Assembly (NCBI GenBank): GCA_046530765.1 | Contig: JBHEQS010000007.1 | Coordinates: 1-64,000, forward strand | DNA length: 64,000 nucleotides | Direction of reading: 5' to 3' | From: Arsenophonus sp046530765 | GTDB lineage: Bacteria; Pseudomonadota; Gammaproteobacteria; Enterobacterales; Enterobacteriaceae | Shown here: positions 23,215 to 32,555 of the stretch, one piece after another | How positions within the stretch are numbered: position 1 is the stretch's first letter | Layout: every line of letters starts with the position of its first letter | Translations under genes and position numbers: made by a program | Notes under the pieces: generated by a model | The model's database searches: none | What the model was told of the DNA's origin: nothing | What the model saw: the letters and a program-made list of their open reading frames with translations, nothing else

Positions 23215-23864
23215 GAAACATTACGTAAAAATTCTTGACGGGTATTTTGACTAGATTTAAATAAACCACCAAGAGATGTTGTCATTGTGCTACTACTAAT
23301 ATCACGAATTCCTCTGGCTTTAACACAATAATGAATGGCATCAATTGAAACAGCAACATTATTAGTACCTAATAAATTTTGATGTGCAATTAAAATTTGT
23401 TGAGTTAATCGCTCCTGAATTTGTGGTCGTTGAGAAAAAAAATGAACAATACGATTAATTTTTGATAGCCCAATTACTTTATCTTTTGGAATATAAGACA
23501 CCGTAGCCTTACCATTTATAGTAACAAAATGATGTTCGCAAACACTAGTTAATGTAATATCACGAACAGTAACCATTTCATCAAAATTCATTTTATTTTC
23601 AATCAAAGTAATTTTAGGAAAGTTGTTGTAGTCAAGCCCTGAAAAAATTTCATCAACATACATTTCAGCAACACGTTTTGGTGTTTCCATTAAACTATTA
23701 TCTCTAATATCTAGATTAAGTAGACGCATAATTTCACTAATATGCACTTCAATTTGTTTTTTACGTTCATTTGAAGAAAGATTCTCTATAGAAAGCGGAG
23801 TTTCAAGACCTAGAGATTCTAACGCCTCACGAACAATGCATGCCTCTTGATTTAGAAATAACAT
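23196..23864 (-). CDS. folE: GTP cyclohydrolase I
   Basis: Zinc enzyme converting GTP to dihydroneopterin triphosphate, the first step of folate synthesis. Starting at ATG 23864 it is 222 residues, the same as E. coli. Zinc ligands C109 and H112 are in SVCEHHF and C180 in IHYCVKARG; GLSKINRIV and RPQIQERLT are conserved, as is the C-terminal SLGGLFKSSQNTR. A longer frame from TTG 23876 is open, but that TTG belongs to TTGGGGAAATACATG, where GGGG is the ribosome binding site. The last residues (VSYISEL) differ from E. coli and are encoded within one arm of a perfect inverted repeat. It supplies the pterin for the folate that purN and others use. Confidence 0.98.
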   Translation of the reverse strand: MLFLNQEACIVREALESLGLETPLSIENLSSNERKKQIEVHISEIMRLLNLDIRDNSLMETPKRVAEMYVDEIFSGLDYNNFPKITLIENKMNFDEMVTVRDITLTSVCEHHFVTINGKATVSYIPKDKVIGLSKINRIVHFFSQRPQIQERLTQQILIAHQNLLGTNNVAVSIDAIHYCVKARGIRDISSSTMTTSLGGLFKSSQNTRQEFLRNVSYISEL

Positions 23865-25318
23865 GTATTTCCCCAATAATAAATTTAATATTTATTTAAC
23901 TTAACTTTTAATAATTTATTATAATTATTCATGATAATACCATGTCATAAAAAATTATATATTATCTAAATTTCAGTTAATATATATAAATAAATATATT
24001 TTCAATATATCATAATTTGATATAAGTAACTATAATTAAATTTTTAACGATGATTTAATTATAATACCAAGACATAATGATAACTAATATTTTAATCTAA
24101 ATATAACATTAATTAGTTCATTTAATGTATACAATAAATGAACAAAAGACAAAGTCTTAATTAAATTAAACTATCTTAACTAATAGTAGTGTTAATAATT
24201 TTTTATGAAAAATATAATTTTAGTTAATACTAATTATTTTGTAATTTTAAAAAGCAGAAGATTAATATTACAAATATACACATAAATAAATCAATATTTA
24301 AATATATTGCATTAAAAGTATTGGTTTACATGATTATTTTTATTCCAATTAACAATGATTTATAATATCAATCAATTTAAAGAGTTTAACTTGTTAAAAC
24401 TGAAATAATATATAATAATAAAAAATGTTACTTAAGTAATTATTTTATAAATCTTAAAATTATTTTTTTTATGAGATAAATTTAAATTTCATGATGAGAT
24501 ATTTGTTAATAATATTATAACACAATACAATTGAAAATCTGAGTACTACTATAAAGTATAGTAAGATAATTACTTAGTTCTTATGATATCTATACAAATA
24601 CTTTATTATCTTTTTCACACTTTAATTTAGATTAGTAAATTACTGAATTAAATAATACTATTCCTGCGCTCTTGCTTTTCTGCGTATAAAAAAATAAAAA
24701 CTTTTACTTATTATAATTTAAGCGTTGTTTATATTTTAGCTATATGTCAATTAATTTAGACAGAAAAATATCATAGAACATTTTATAATATTAACGTTAT
24801 ATTATTAGATTAGATAAGTTAAATTATATTGAGTTTTATTCATGTGCGATTATTATTTTTTTATTATACATGAACTATAAATATAAGTATTACAGTTCTA
24901 TTATTGAATAGTCGCATGACGAGATAAACAAAATAATTGCTAATACAAGTTTTGTTATAAAATAAATTATATACAAAAACGTTAAATTTCTCTATTTAGT
25001 AAATAGAAAAACTAAAGATGATTACTTAAGTATACATTAGACAATAATTATGTATTATTTTTTTCGAAATTTTGCAATTTTTAATAATGCTATATATTTA
25101 AAATTTATAGTTTTACAGTATAATGTGTAATATTCATTTTTTTTAGCAAATTAAATGACTTTTAATGATTAATGTTTTAATGTTAAGAGCAATACTTTCT
25201 TAAAGAAATTACATATATTAAGTAATCTAATGTTTTATAAGTTTTTATATTTTAATTTATATATATTTTATAATATATATAAATTAGATTTGATCTAATT
25301 TCATTAAAAATTAATTTT

Positions 25319-25369
25319 AATCATTTTAATTATTTTTATTTTTTAAAAATAAAAATAATTAAAATGATT
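25319..25369. repeat. Perfect inverted repeat, 25-bp arms, 1-nt loop
   Basis: Arm AATCATTTTAATTATTTTTA plus TTTTT, one T, then the exact complement ending AAAATGATT. No gene is nearby. The sequence is rich in homopolymer runs but still exact over 25 bp. Confidence 0.9.
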
Positions 25370-26935
25370 ATGAACATGAATTAATCATCTAACATTAATT
25401 CATGCTAAAAGCATAATTTAAAAGTTTATAAATTTCTATTTACTTAATTTAATAGATAATGTAGTTATGTGAATATGTTTAAATTTTTGAATGTATGAAT
25501 AAATAATATTCAATGTATAAACAAATTGTCTTATATTAATTTATTTTATCTGTATTTATAATTATTAAGTGATTTTGTAAATTAATATTTGAATATAGGT
25601 TTTATTATAATTGAAAAAATCAATCATTATGTATTAATAACATAATGATTACTATGAATTTACAATAAATTACATCTATTTAACAATTAATTTTACTTTC
25701 TTGATGTCTAAAAGACAATAAATTTTGTTAAATTATAGTACGAAGTAGAGTACTTTATAATAATAAACAAATAATATTTATAAATTAGTCTATCTATTAT
25801 TCACTATAATAAACAATATTTTATCTATATCGTTTTGTAAATTATTAAATAGTAATTAGTTTAAGATTGTTGGTTTTATAAGTTCTAATAAATACATAAT
25901 TAAATCAATTAAGATTATCTTATTATATGTAGCATTTGATTTAATTTTAGATCTTGTTATTAGTTAAAGTAAGAGATCTCATTTTTAATGATTTTTTATT
26001 TAGTCTTTAAGTGTATTTCATTAATTGTTAAAAACATTAAATATCAAAAACTTCCTAGATATTTCATATGCTTTATCCATTTATATTGCGTGAATTATAG
26101 TAATTGCATATAACTAATTTGATTTTAAATAAAAATTGATATATGGATATCATGAGTATATATTATTAGTATAATATATATTTATTAAATTAAATCAATT
26201 TTTTTATATTTGTTTTAAAAGTATTTGTAGACACTTAAAAATATAAACTTTTTATAAAAAGGACTTTTCAATAAAAAATAAAAAATCACGAAAATATTAT
26301 AAATAAGATTATTCTTTACAATATTTTTAATATCAGAAATATTCACAGCATTATGATTATAATTATTTAACAAATATATAATTAAGGAAATTATATACAT
26401 AATTATATCATCATTTAAATAATTATTTTTAAAGTACTAATATGTATTTCATCAACTAATTGTTTAATGTTTTATTCAATTAATTTGATCTGCTTGTTAA
26501 TATTATTAACAATGTAAGTTTTTATATAAAATATATATTTATTAAGTGATTAAAATTAAGATATCAAATTGTTTTTTATCTACTTAGTTACTGCTATTAA
26601 TATGATATAACATAAGAAAGTAGAAGTATAAATAAAAATAATAGAAATCAAATATTATATTTATATATTATTTTTATAAATATTATGTAATAAAAATTAA
26701 TTACTTTTAAGATAATTGAAATAGAAATATAACTTTCTATTAAAAAACTTCATAAGGTTAACATTAAATTCAATTGACTTAAATTACTATTATTAATTTA
26801 ATTATAATTATATTTATCATATTTTAAAATTTAATTTATGTCATTTAGTTTTTATTTATAATTAATGTAATAGAAAGACAATGTAAATAAATATATAGCA
26901 TTAAATTAAGTGATCATAACATGTATGTTACTTAT

Positions 26936-26981
26936 ATTAATACCAATTAAAATTTAACATCAAATTTTAATTGGTATTAAT
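26936..26981. repeat. Perfect inverted repeat, 20-bp arms, 6-nt loop
   Basis: ATTAATACCAATTAAAATTT, loop AACATC, exact reverse complement. It is in the desert about 0.9 kb downstream of the bioA 3' end. Confidence 0.9.
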
Positions 26982-27824
26982 AATTTCTATTCGTTTTAAT
27001 TTGAATCTTTTTATAAAAACAGTAAATAACTTATATGTTTGAAAAATAGATGTTTCAAGAAAAAGTTTATGTAATTTAGTTTATTTTTTATTATTTAGAT
27101 GCATAAATCCATTTAATAAGTCTATACATTTATATAATTTACAAAAACTTAATGCAATAGCATAAACAAGCAAACTAATAATTTTTTATTAAAAGTTATC
27201 ATATTTTATTATTATCTATATTATTAAATTAATTTTTTTATTTAATAATTTATTAATTTAGTAATTAATAAAATAGATAGTGTATATTTTTAGATAAAAA
27301 AATAAATATATTAATATTTTCACAATGGCTAAAAAAGTAAAATTAATCTTTATTATTAATATAATTAATGTCATCAGATAAAATTTAATAAATTATAAAT
27401 TTATTATTCTGTAATATATTTATATTATTAGTATACATTATTTTTTCTATTTTGTTGTGATTACTTACATTATTTAACAAAAAAAACTTATCTAACGTAG
27501 ATACTACTGTTTTTATCGTTAAAATATATCAAAATTGATAATTATAGTCATTGGTTGCTTGTTTATTTATATCACTAATAAATTTTAATAGTGCTTCAAT
27601 TAATAAATGTTATATAGTTTGAAACAGTACATTAACTTATTGTTAATTACAAAATATATATTCTAAGATATATATTTTTTTATAATTTCTTATTATTATC
27701 CTCTATTAAATGAATTTGTTATTCTATTAAATTCTCACCATATTGCGATTTATAAATCAGATTGGTTCACTATTATTTTATTAATCATTAAGTTGTTAGA
27801 AAATAGATAATAAGAAACAAAACA

Positions 27825-27865
27825 TATTAAATTATAAATTAATGTATTTAATTTATAATTTAATA
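27825..27865. repeat. Perfect inverted repeat (18-bp arms, 5-nt loop) spanning the bioA stop codon
   Basis: Arms TATTAAATTATAAATTAA and its exact complement around TGTAT. The bioA TAA (27853-27855) and its last codons lie in one arm. The arrangement parallels that at folE. Confidence 0.88.
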
Positions 27866-29127
27866 ACTATTTTTTTTATTGCTTCAGTTAACTTACGAAG
27901 TTTTTCGGCAGTAATGATATAAGGAGGCATCAGATAAATTAATTTACCGAACGGCCTAATCCAAACACCTTCAGAAACAAAATAACTTTGCAACTTAGAT
28001 ACATTTACTGTCTTTTTCATTTCAACAACACCGATTGCACCTAAAACCCGAACGTCAGCAACTTGTGGTTGATCGCGCAACGGAAAAAGTTCAGTCATTA
28101 ATTGAATTTCAATATTTTTCACCCATTTTTCCCACGGGTTGTTCCTTAATAATGTTATATTTGCATTAGCTATTGCACATGCTAATGGATTTCCCATAAA
28201 AGTAGGTCCGTGCATAAAACAACCAGCTTTACCTTGACTGATGGTATCTGCAATATGTCGACTAGTTAAAGTAGCTGATAAAGTTAAATATCCACCAGTC
28301 AGCGCTTTTCCTAAACATAAAATATCTGGTGAAATATTGCTATGCTGACATGCAAACAATTTACCAGTGCGCCCAAATCCAGTAGCTATTTCATCAGCAA
28401 TTAGTAAAATATTATAAAGATCACATAATTCTCTTACTGCTTTAAGATAATTTGGGTGATAAATTCTCATGCCTCCAGCTCCCTGAACAATTGGCTCAAC
28501 AATAATAGCTGCTATTTTATCACCTTGTTCTGTTAAAATTTTTTGTAATGGAATTAAATCATCTGCTTGCCATTTCTGATAAAAACCGCTTTTAGGTGCT
28601 TGAACGAAAAAATGTATTGGTAAAAGACCTTGATAAAGACTATGCATTGAATTTTCAGGATCGCAAACTGACATGGCACCAATAGTATCACCGTGATATC
28701 CATATTGTAATGCAATAAATTTATATCGTTTTTCACCTCTAGATTGCCAATATTGTAATGACATTTTCAATGCTACTTCTATTGCTACCGAACCTGAATC
28801 AGATAGAAAAATACACTCTAATATATCATCAGTTATATCGATTAATTGACGACACAGAGCAGTTGCTGACTGATGTGTTATTCCACCAAACATAACATGA
28901 GACATTTTAATTAATTGTTGCATAGCGGCTTCATTTAGTGCAGGATGATTATATCCGTGAATTGCCGCCCACCAAGAAGACATTCCATCAACTAATTTTT
29001 TTCCATTGGCTAATTCAAGTTCCACATCTGATGCTCGTACAACTGGATAAGCTCGCATTGGTTGAGTCATTGATGTGTATGGGTGCCAAATATGTTTTGC
29101 ATCAAAATTAATATCATCTGTGTTCAT
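27853..29127 (-). CDS. bioA: Adenosylmethionine-8-amino-7-oxononanoate aminotransferase (DAPA synthase)
   Basis: PLP enzyme that moves the amino group of S-adenosylmethionine onto KAPA to make DAPA, the second of the late biotin steps. The protein is 424 residues (E. coli 429) and similar along its length: WHPYTSM, DGMSSWWAAIHGYNHP, SDSGSVAIEVALKM, Y144 in YGYHGDT, D245 in IADEIATGFGRTG, the PLP-lysine K274 in CLGKALTGG, and FMHGPTFMGNPLA. It is divergent from bioB across 101 nt, the classical enteric arrangement. The gene ends inside a perfect inverted repeat. Its Shine-Dalgarno is weak. Its substrate would normally come from BioF, which is absent from this locus. Confidence 0.98.
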   Translation of the reverse strand: MNTDDINFDAKHIWHPYTSMTQPMRAYPVVRASDVELELANGKKLVDGMSSWWAAIHGYNHPALNEAAMQQLIKMSHVMFGGITHQSATALCRQLIDITDDILECIFLSDSGSVAIEVALKMSLQYWQSRGEKRYKFIALQYGYHGDTIGAMSVCDPENSMHSLYQGLLPIHFFVQAPKSGFYQKWQADDLIPLQKILTEQGDKIAAIIVEPIVQGAGGMRIYHPNYLKAVRELCDLYNILLIADEIATGFGRTGKLFACQHSNISPDILCLGKALTGGYLTLSATLTSRHIADTISQGKAGCFMHGPTFMGNPLACAIANANITLLRNNPWEKWVKNIEIQLMTELFPLRDQPQVADVRVLGAIGVVEMKKTVNVSKLQSYFVSEGVWIRPFGKLIYLMPPYIITAEKLRKLTEAIKKIVIKL

Positions 29128-29228
29128 TATGTTTGATAAACTAATTTTATTTACTTTATTATTGACATAATAACTCGATTATTTAAACTGGCAATACTTT
29201 TTTTATTTCAGAAGAGGGAAAGGTAGAG
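29128..29228. promoter_or_regulatory. Divergent bioA/bioB control region
   Basis: 101 nt between the start codons. A -35-like TTGACA lies at 29162-29167 toward bioB, but no good -10 box is spaced correctly. The bioB ribosome binding site is strong (GAGGGAAAGGTAGAG just before ATG). The stretch TTGACATAATAACTCG loosely recalls the E. coli bio operator region, but the paired TGTAAACC/GGTTTACA half-sites of a BirA operator are not there. Biotin repression through BirA has therefore probably been lost. Confidence 0.55.
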
Positions 29229-30176
29229 ATGAAAAAACAATGGACTCTTAGTGATGTTCAAGTATTATTTGATTCACCTTTTTTTCAATTACTTTTTCAG
29301 GCTCAGCAAGTTCATCGTCTAAATTTTGATCCTCAAGAGATTCAGATTAGCGCTTTGCTATCAATTAAAACTGGTGCCTGTTCAGAAGATTGTAAATATT
29401 GTCCTCAAAGCTCTCGTTATAAGACAGGATTAAAAGTTGAGCGTCTATTAGAAGTCCAAGAAGTAGTAAAATCGGCTAAACAAGCTAAAAAATCAGGTTC
29501 AACTCGTTTCTGCATGGGCGCTGCTTGGAGGAATCCACATGAACGTGATATGCCTTATTTAGAAAGTATGGTAAAAGAAGTAAAAGCATTAGGCATGGAA
29601 ACATGCATGACATTGGGCAAGTTAAGTAAAGAGCAAGCTAACCTATTAGCAGATGCAGGACTTGATTATTATAATCATAATCTAGATACTTCTCCAGATT
29701 TTTATGGCTCCATTGTTACAACTCGAACATACCAAGATCGTCTTGATACTATTGATAAAGTTCGTCAGGCTGGCATAAAAGTATGTTCTGGTGGAATTAT
29801 TGGTTTGGGTGAAGATATTGCTGATCGAGTGGCATTATTAGTTCAATTAGCTAATTTACAACAGGTCCCAGAAAGCGTCCCTATTAATATGCTAATAAAA
29901 ATAAAAGGAACTCCACTTGAAAATAATGAAGATGTTGATCACTTTGAATTTATTCGTACAGTTGCTGTTGCCCGCATTATAATGCCAACTTCTTTTATTC
30001 GTCTCTCTGCTGGTCGCGAACAGATGAATGAAGAGATGCAAGCATTATGTTTTATGGCTGGAGCTAATTCTATTTTTTACGGCTGCAAGCTATTGACAGC
30101 AGATAATCCTAAAGAACATAAAGATAAGCAACTTTTCCGTAAGTTAAACATTAAACTACAACAAACTAAAACTTAA
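29229..30176 (+). CDS. bioB: Biotin synthase
   Basis: Radical-SAM enzyme that inserts sulfur into dethiobiotin, the last step of biotin synthesis. The radical-SAM 4Fe-4S ligands are C51, C55 and C58 in GACSEDCKYCPQSS. Ligands of the auxiliary 2Fe-2S cluster are C95 (FCMGAAW), C126 (CMTLG), C186 (CSGG) and R258 (IRLSAGREQM). At 315 residues it is about 30 shorter than E. coli BioB (346); what is missing is the poorly conserved C-terminal tail after LFRKL, so activity is expected. It is the first gene of the rightward bio transcription unit and has a strong ribosome binding site. Confidence 0.98.
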   Translation: MKKQWTLSDVQVLFDSPFFQLLFQAQQVHRLNFDPQEIQISALLSIKTGACSEDCKYCPQSSRYKTGLKVERLLEVQEVVKSAKQAKKSGSTRFCMGAAWRNPHERDMPYLESMVKEVKALGMETCMTLGKLSKEQANLLADAGLDYYNHNLDTSPDFYGSIVTTRTYQDRLDTIDKVRQAGIKVCSGGIIGLGEDIADRVALLVQLANLQQVPESVPINMLIKIKGTPLENNEDVDHFEFIRTVAVARIIMPTSFIRLSAGREQMNEEMQALCFMAGANSIFYGCKLLTADNPKEHKDKQLFRKLNIKLQQTKT

Positions 30177-31131
30177 GTATGTAATCAGAATTAAATAGAT
30201 ATATAATAAAAGAATTAAAAATTCATATAAATAGATAATAGTTTTATGATATAGAGATAAATTGGTTAATAATGTTTATTAACAAATTATTTTATATGCA
30301 AAACAGCAAGAGTTGTAACACATTTTACAAAAATTTTGTAAACTCAATTAAGATAATATTAAATATATACATCTATTTTTATAATATTATTTATTATAGT
30401 TTATATAAAACATAATTATATAATAGTTTTCTAATTGCTTGTATTTTATTTTACTTTAATTATTTTATTTTAAACTATAAAATAAATTAAAATTTGATTG
30501 TGTTATTAACAAATAAAGTTAATAATTTGTGTTAACAATAACTATATTATAATATTTTTGCATAAAATTATTTTATGCGTTTTCACTCGTCTATTATAAA
30601 TAAATAATATAAATAAATGATATTTAGAAAAAATAGATACCTGTTAATTTTTTTACACTAATTATAATTATGTTAATTATCAATATAATTATAATTATTA
30701 TATAATTCTAATAGAATATGCAATATGGCCAGTGAGCTCATATGTAATTATTATCTACATAATGTAATTACTGATATATTATAAGTAATGTATAATAAAA
30801 TATTCAATTAGTTGAATGATAATGTTTTCTGTTAAAATTACTTATTTCTATTATTATAGTGACGCAATTATTTAATTTATAGCATTTTAATGCAGTTGAT
30901 ATTGCATATAATATTAATTAATATTATATGCAATATCGTATATGCAAATTAACTGAAATCAAATTTCAAATAATATATTAATTATATGTAAATTAATATT
31001 TTGTTTCAAACTAATTAGAGAATAAATAGTTTGAAAGATAGTGCAATATTAAGAATTACGTTGATAGATTATAATTAATTAACATATGATTGTAGAATCA
31101 ATAAAAACCTTAAACTAATTATTTAATAATT
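30177..31131. other. Empty slot where bioF stands in the enteric operon
   Basis: In E. coli bioF (384 codons) lies directly between bioB and bioC. Here the interval is 955 nt, with stops in all frames and no recognisable BioF motif such as the PLP-lysine segment or the GxGSGGSR-type region. One GC-richer patch (CAATATGGCCAGTGAGCTCA near 30721) could not be assigned. A perfect palindrome lies at 30898-30937. Confidence 0.7.
30898..30937. repeat. Perfect 40-nt palindrome (20-bp arms, no loop) upstream of bioC
   Basis: GATATTGCATATAATATTAA followed by its exact complement. It lies 195 nt before the bioC start inside the bioF slot, so it could interfere with read-through from bioB into bioC. Confidence 0.9.
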
Positions 31132-31885
31132 ATGCAGATGGATAAGCAAGCTATTGCTCATGCTTTTGGTCGGGCAGCTAAAAATTATGATAATATGGCG
31201 TTATTTCAACAAAAGAGCGGTCAATATTTATTTGATTCTCTGCGTTTTATTCCAGGCAACATAATTCTAGATGCTGGATGTGGCACTGGATACTTTAGTA
31301 AACAGTGGAGCTCTGCAGGAAAACAAGTTATTGCGCTTGATTTATCATCATCAATGTTGGCGATTGCAGAAAAAAAACAAACAGCCAATATATATACAGG
31401 CAGACATAGAGAATTTGCCTATATCTAATGAAAGTGTTGATATATGTTTTAGTCATCTTACTGTTCAGTGGTGCAATAATTTATATACTCCATTGAGTGA
31501 ATTGTATCGAATTACTAGAAAGGGTGGAGTAGTTGCTTTTTCTACTTTAATCGATGGATCATTAGAGGAATTACATCGATGTTGGCAAAAAGTTGATAAT
31601 AACCGTCACATTAATTCCTTTATGACTTTTGAACAGATTAAGAATACTTGTAGTGTCTGGACGCATAGCTTAAAACAACACCGATCACATTTAATTTATC
31701 CTTCATTAATTTGTTTATTACAATCTCTAAAAGGCGTTGGAGCAACTTATTTGATAGATGGACGACAACGCAAAGGTCTAATGACAAAAAATTATTTATC
31801 TAAACTAGTTGATAATTATCCTCATATTAATGAGAAATTTTCATTAACTTATAATCTTATTTATGGAATGCTATATCGTGAATAA
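31132..31885 (+). CDS. bioC: Malonyl-ACP O-methyltransferase, split by a one-base frame change at an A8 tract
   Basis: Methylates malonyl-ACP so that fatty-acid synthesis can build the pimeloyl chain of biotin. The first frame gives the N-terminus through the SAM-binding motif LDAGCGTGYFS (46-56) and LDLSSSMLAIAEKK. The +1 frame gives the rest: QADIENLP, SHLTVQWCNNL, RKGGVVAFSTL, QSLKGVGATYL, LTYNLIYG. The join is at AAAAAAAA (31370-31377). Reading seven A instead of eight restores a continuous protein of about 250 residues, as in E. coli (251). Either the gene is a very young pseudogene, or RNA polymerase or ribosome slippage rescues it. The stop overlaps the bioD start by 8 nt. Confidence 0.93.
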
Positions 31886-32555
31886 ATGTTTTTTTTTAAC
31901 TGGAACTGATACAAATATTGGTAAAACTATTGTTAGTTGCGCACTACTACAGGCAGGATCAGATCATGGTTATAAAACGGCAGGATATAAACCAGTTTCT
32001 TCAGGAAGTGATGAATTAATGATTAGTTTAAAAAAATCAGATGCTTGCTTATTAAAGAATAATAGTAACGTAAAATTAAATTACGATGATATTAATCCTA
32101 TTTCTTTTACTCAAGTAACTTCACCTAATATTGCAAGTAGGTTAACAGGAAAACTTATAGATTGGCAGATAATAAGTTCAGGATTAAATAAGTTAAAACA
32201 ATTATCTGAGTTTCTTGTTGTAGAAGGTATAGGAGGATGGTACACACCGTTTTCTGATGAAAAAACTTTAGCTGATTGGGTTATACAAGAACAATTGCCA
32301 GTGATATTAACTGTTGGTATTAAATTAGGCTGCATTAACCATGCAATATTAACAGCCAAAGCAATTGATCAAAGCGGTTTATTATTTGCAGGGTGGGTGG
32401 CTAATGATATCGTTTTACCTGATCGATATCACCAGAGCTATTTATTAACATTAAAACAACGGATATCATCTCCATGTTTAGGGGTTATTCCACATTTGCC
32501 TGATTGGCAATCTAATTCGGTTGGTAAATTTATTAATTTATATAAAATATTATAA
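31878..32555 (+). CDS. bioD: Dethiobiotin synthetase
   Basis: ATP-dependent carboxylase closing the ureido ring of DAPA to give dethiobiotin, the step between BioA and BioB. I choose the GTG at 31878: it gives MNKCFFLTGTD, aligning with E. coli MSKRYFVTGTD, and a 225-residue protein of the same length as E. coli. A longer frame from ATG 31863 lies inside bioC. The P-loop TGTDTNIGKT (8-17, K15/T16 core), AGYKPVSSGS (K38), VEGIGGWYTP and VGIKLGCINHA are conserved. A T9 tract near the start stays in frame. It overlaps bioC by 8 nt and is the last gene of the operon; no strong terminator follows. Confidence 0.97.
   Translation: MNKCFFLTGTDTNIGKTIVSCALLQAGSDHGYKTAGYKPVSSGSDELMISLKKSDACLLKNNSNVKLNYDDINPISFTQVTSPNIASRLTGKLIDWQIISSGLNKLKQLSEFLVVEGIGGWYTPFSDEKTLADWVIQEQLPVILTVGIKLGCINHAILTAKAIDQSGLLFAGWVANDIVLPDRYHQSYLLTLKQRISSPCLGVIPHLPDWQSNSVGKFINLYKIL

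Larger units (their letters stand above)
23865..27824. other. 4-kb gene desert between folE and bioA
   Basis: No intact gene. A less AT-rich patch at about 24658-24690 reads RRKARAQE then a stop on the minus strand, after several hydrophobic codons, so it may be the tail of a decayed membrane protein, unidentified. Perfect inverted repeats lie at 25319 and 26936. A 61-codon frame at 26215-26400 is compositionally random. Confidence 0.6.

Noticed and set aside
26215..26400. 61-codon minus-strand frame in the folE-bioA desert
   Set aside because: Low-complexity I/N/Y/F/K sequence with no support beyond openness; the same applies to 41312-41506.
30715..30745. GC-richer patch in the bioF slot as a BioF remnant
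   Set aside because: Translations on both strands gave no BioF motif.
31863..31877. bioD start at ATG 31863
   Set aside because: GTG 31878 gives the family N-terminus and length and the usual short overlap with bioC.
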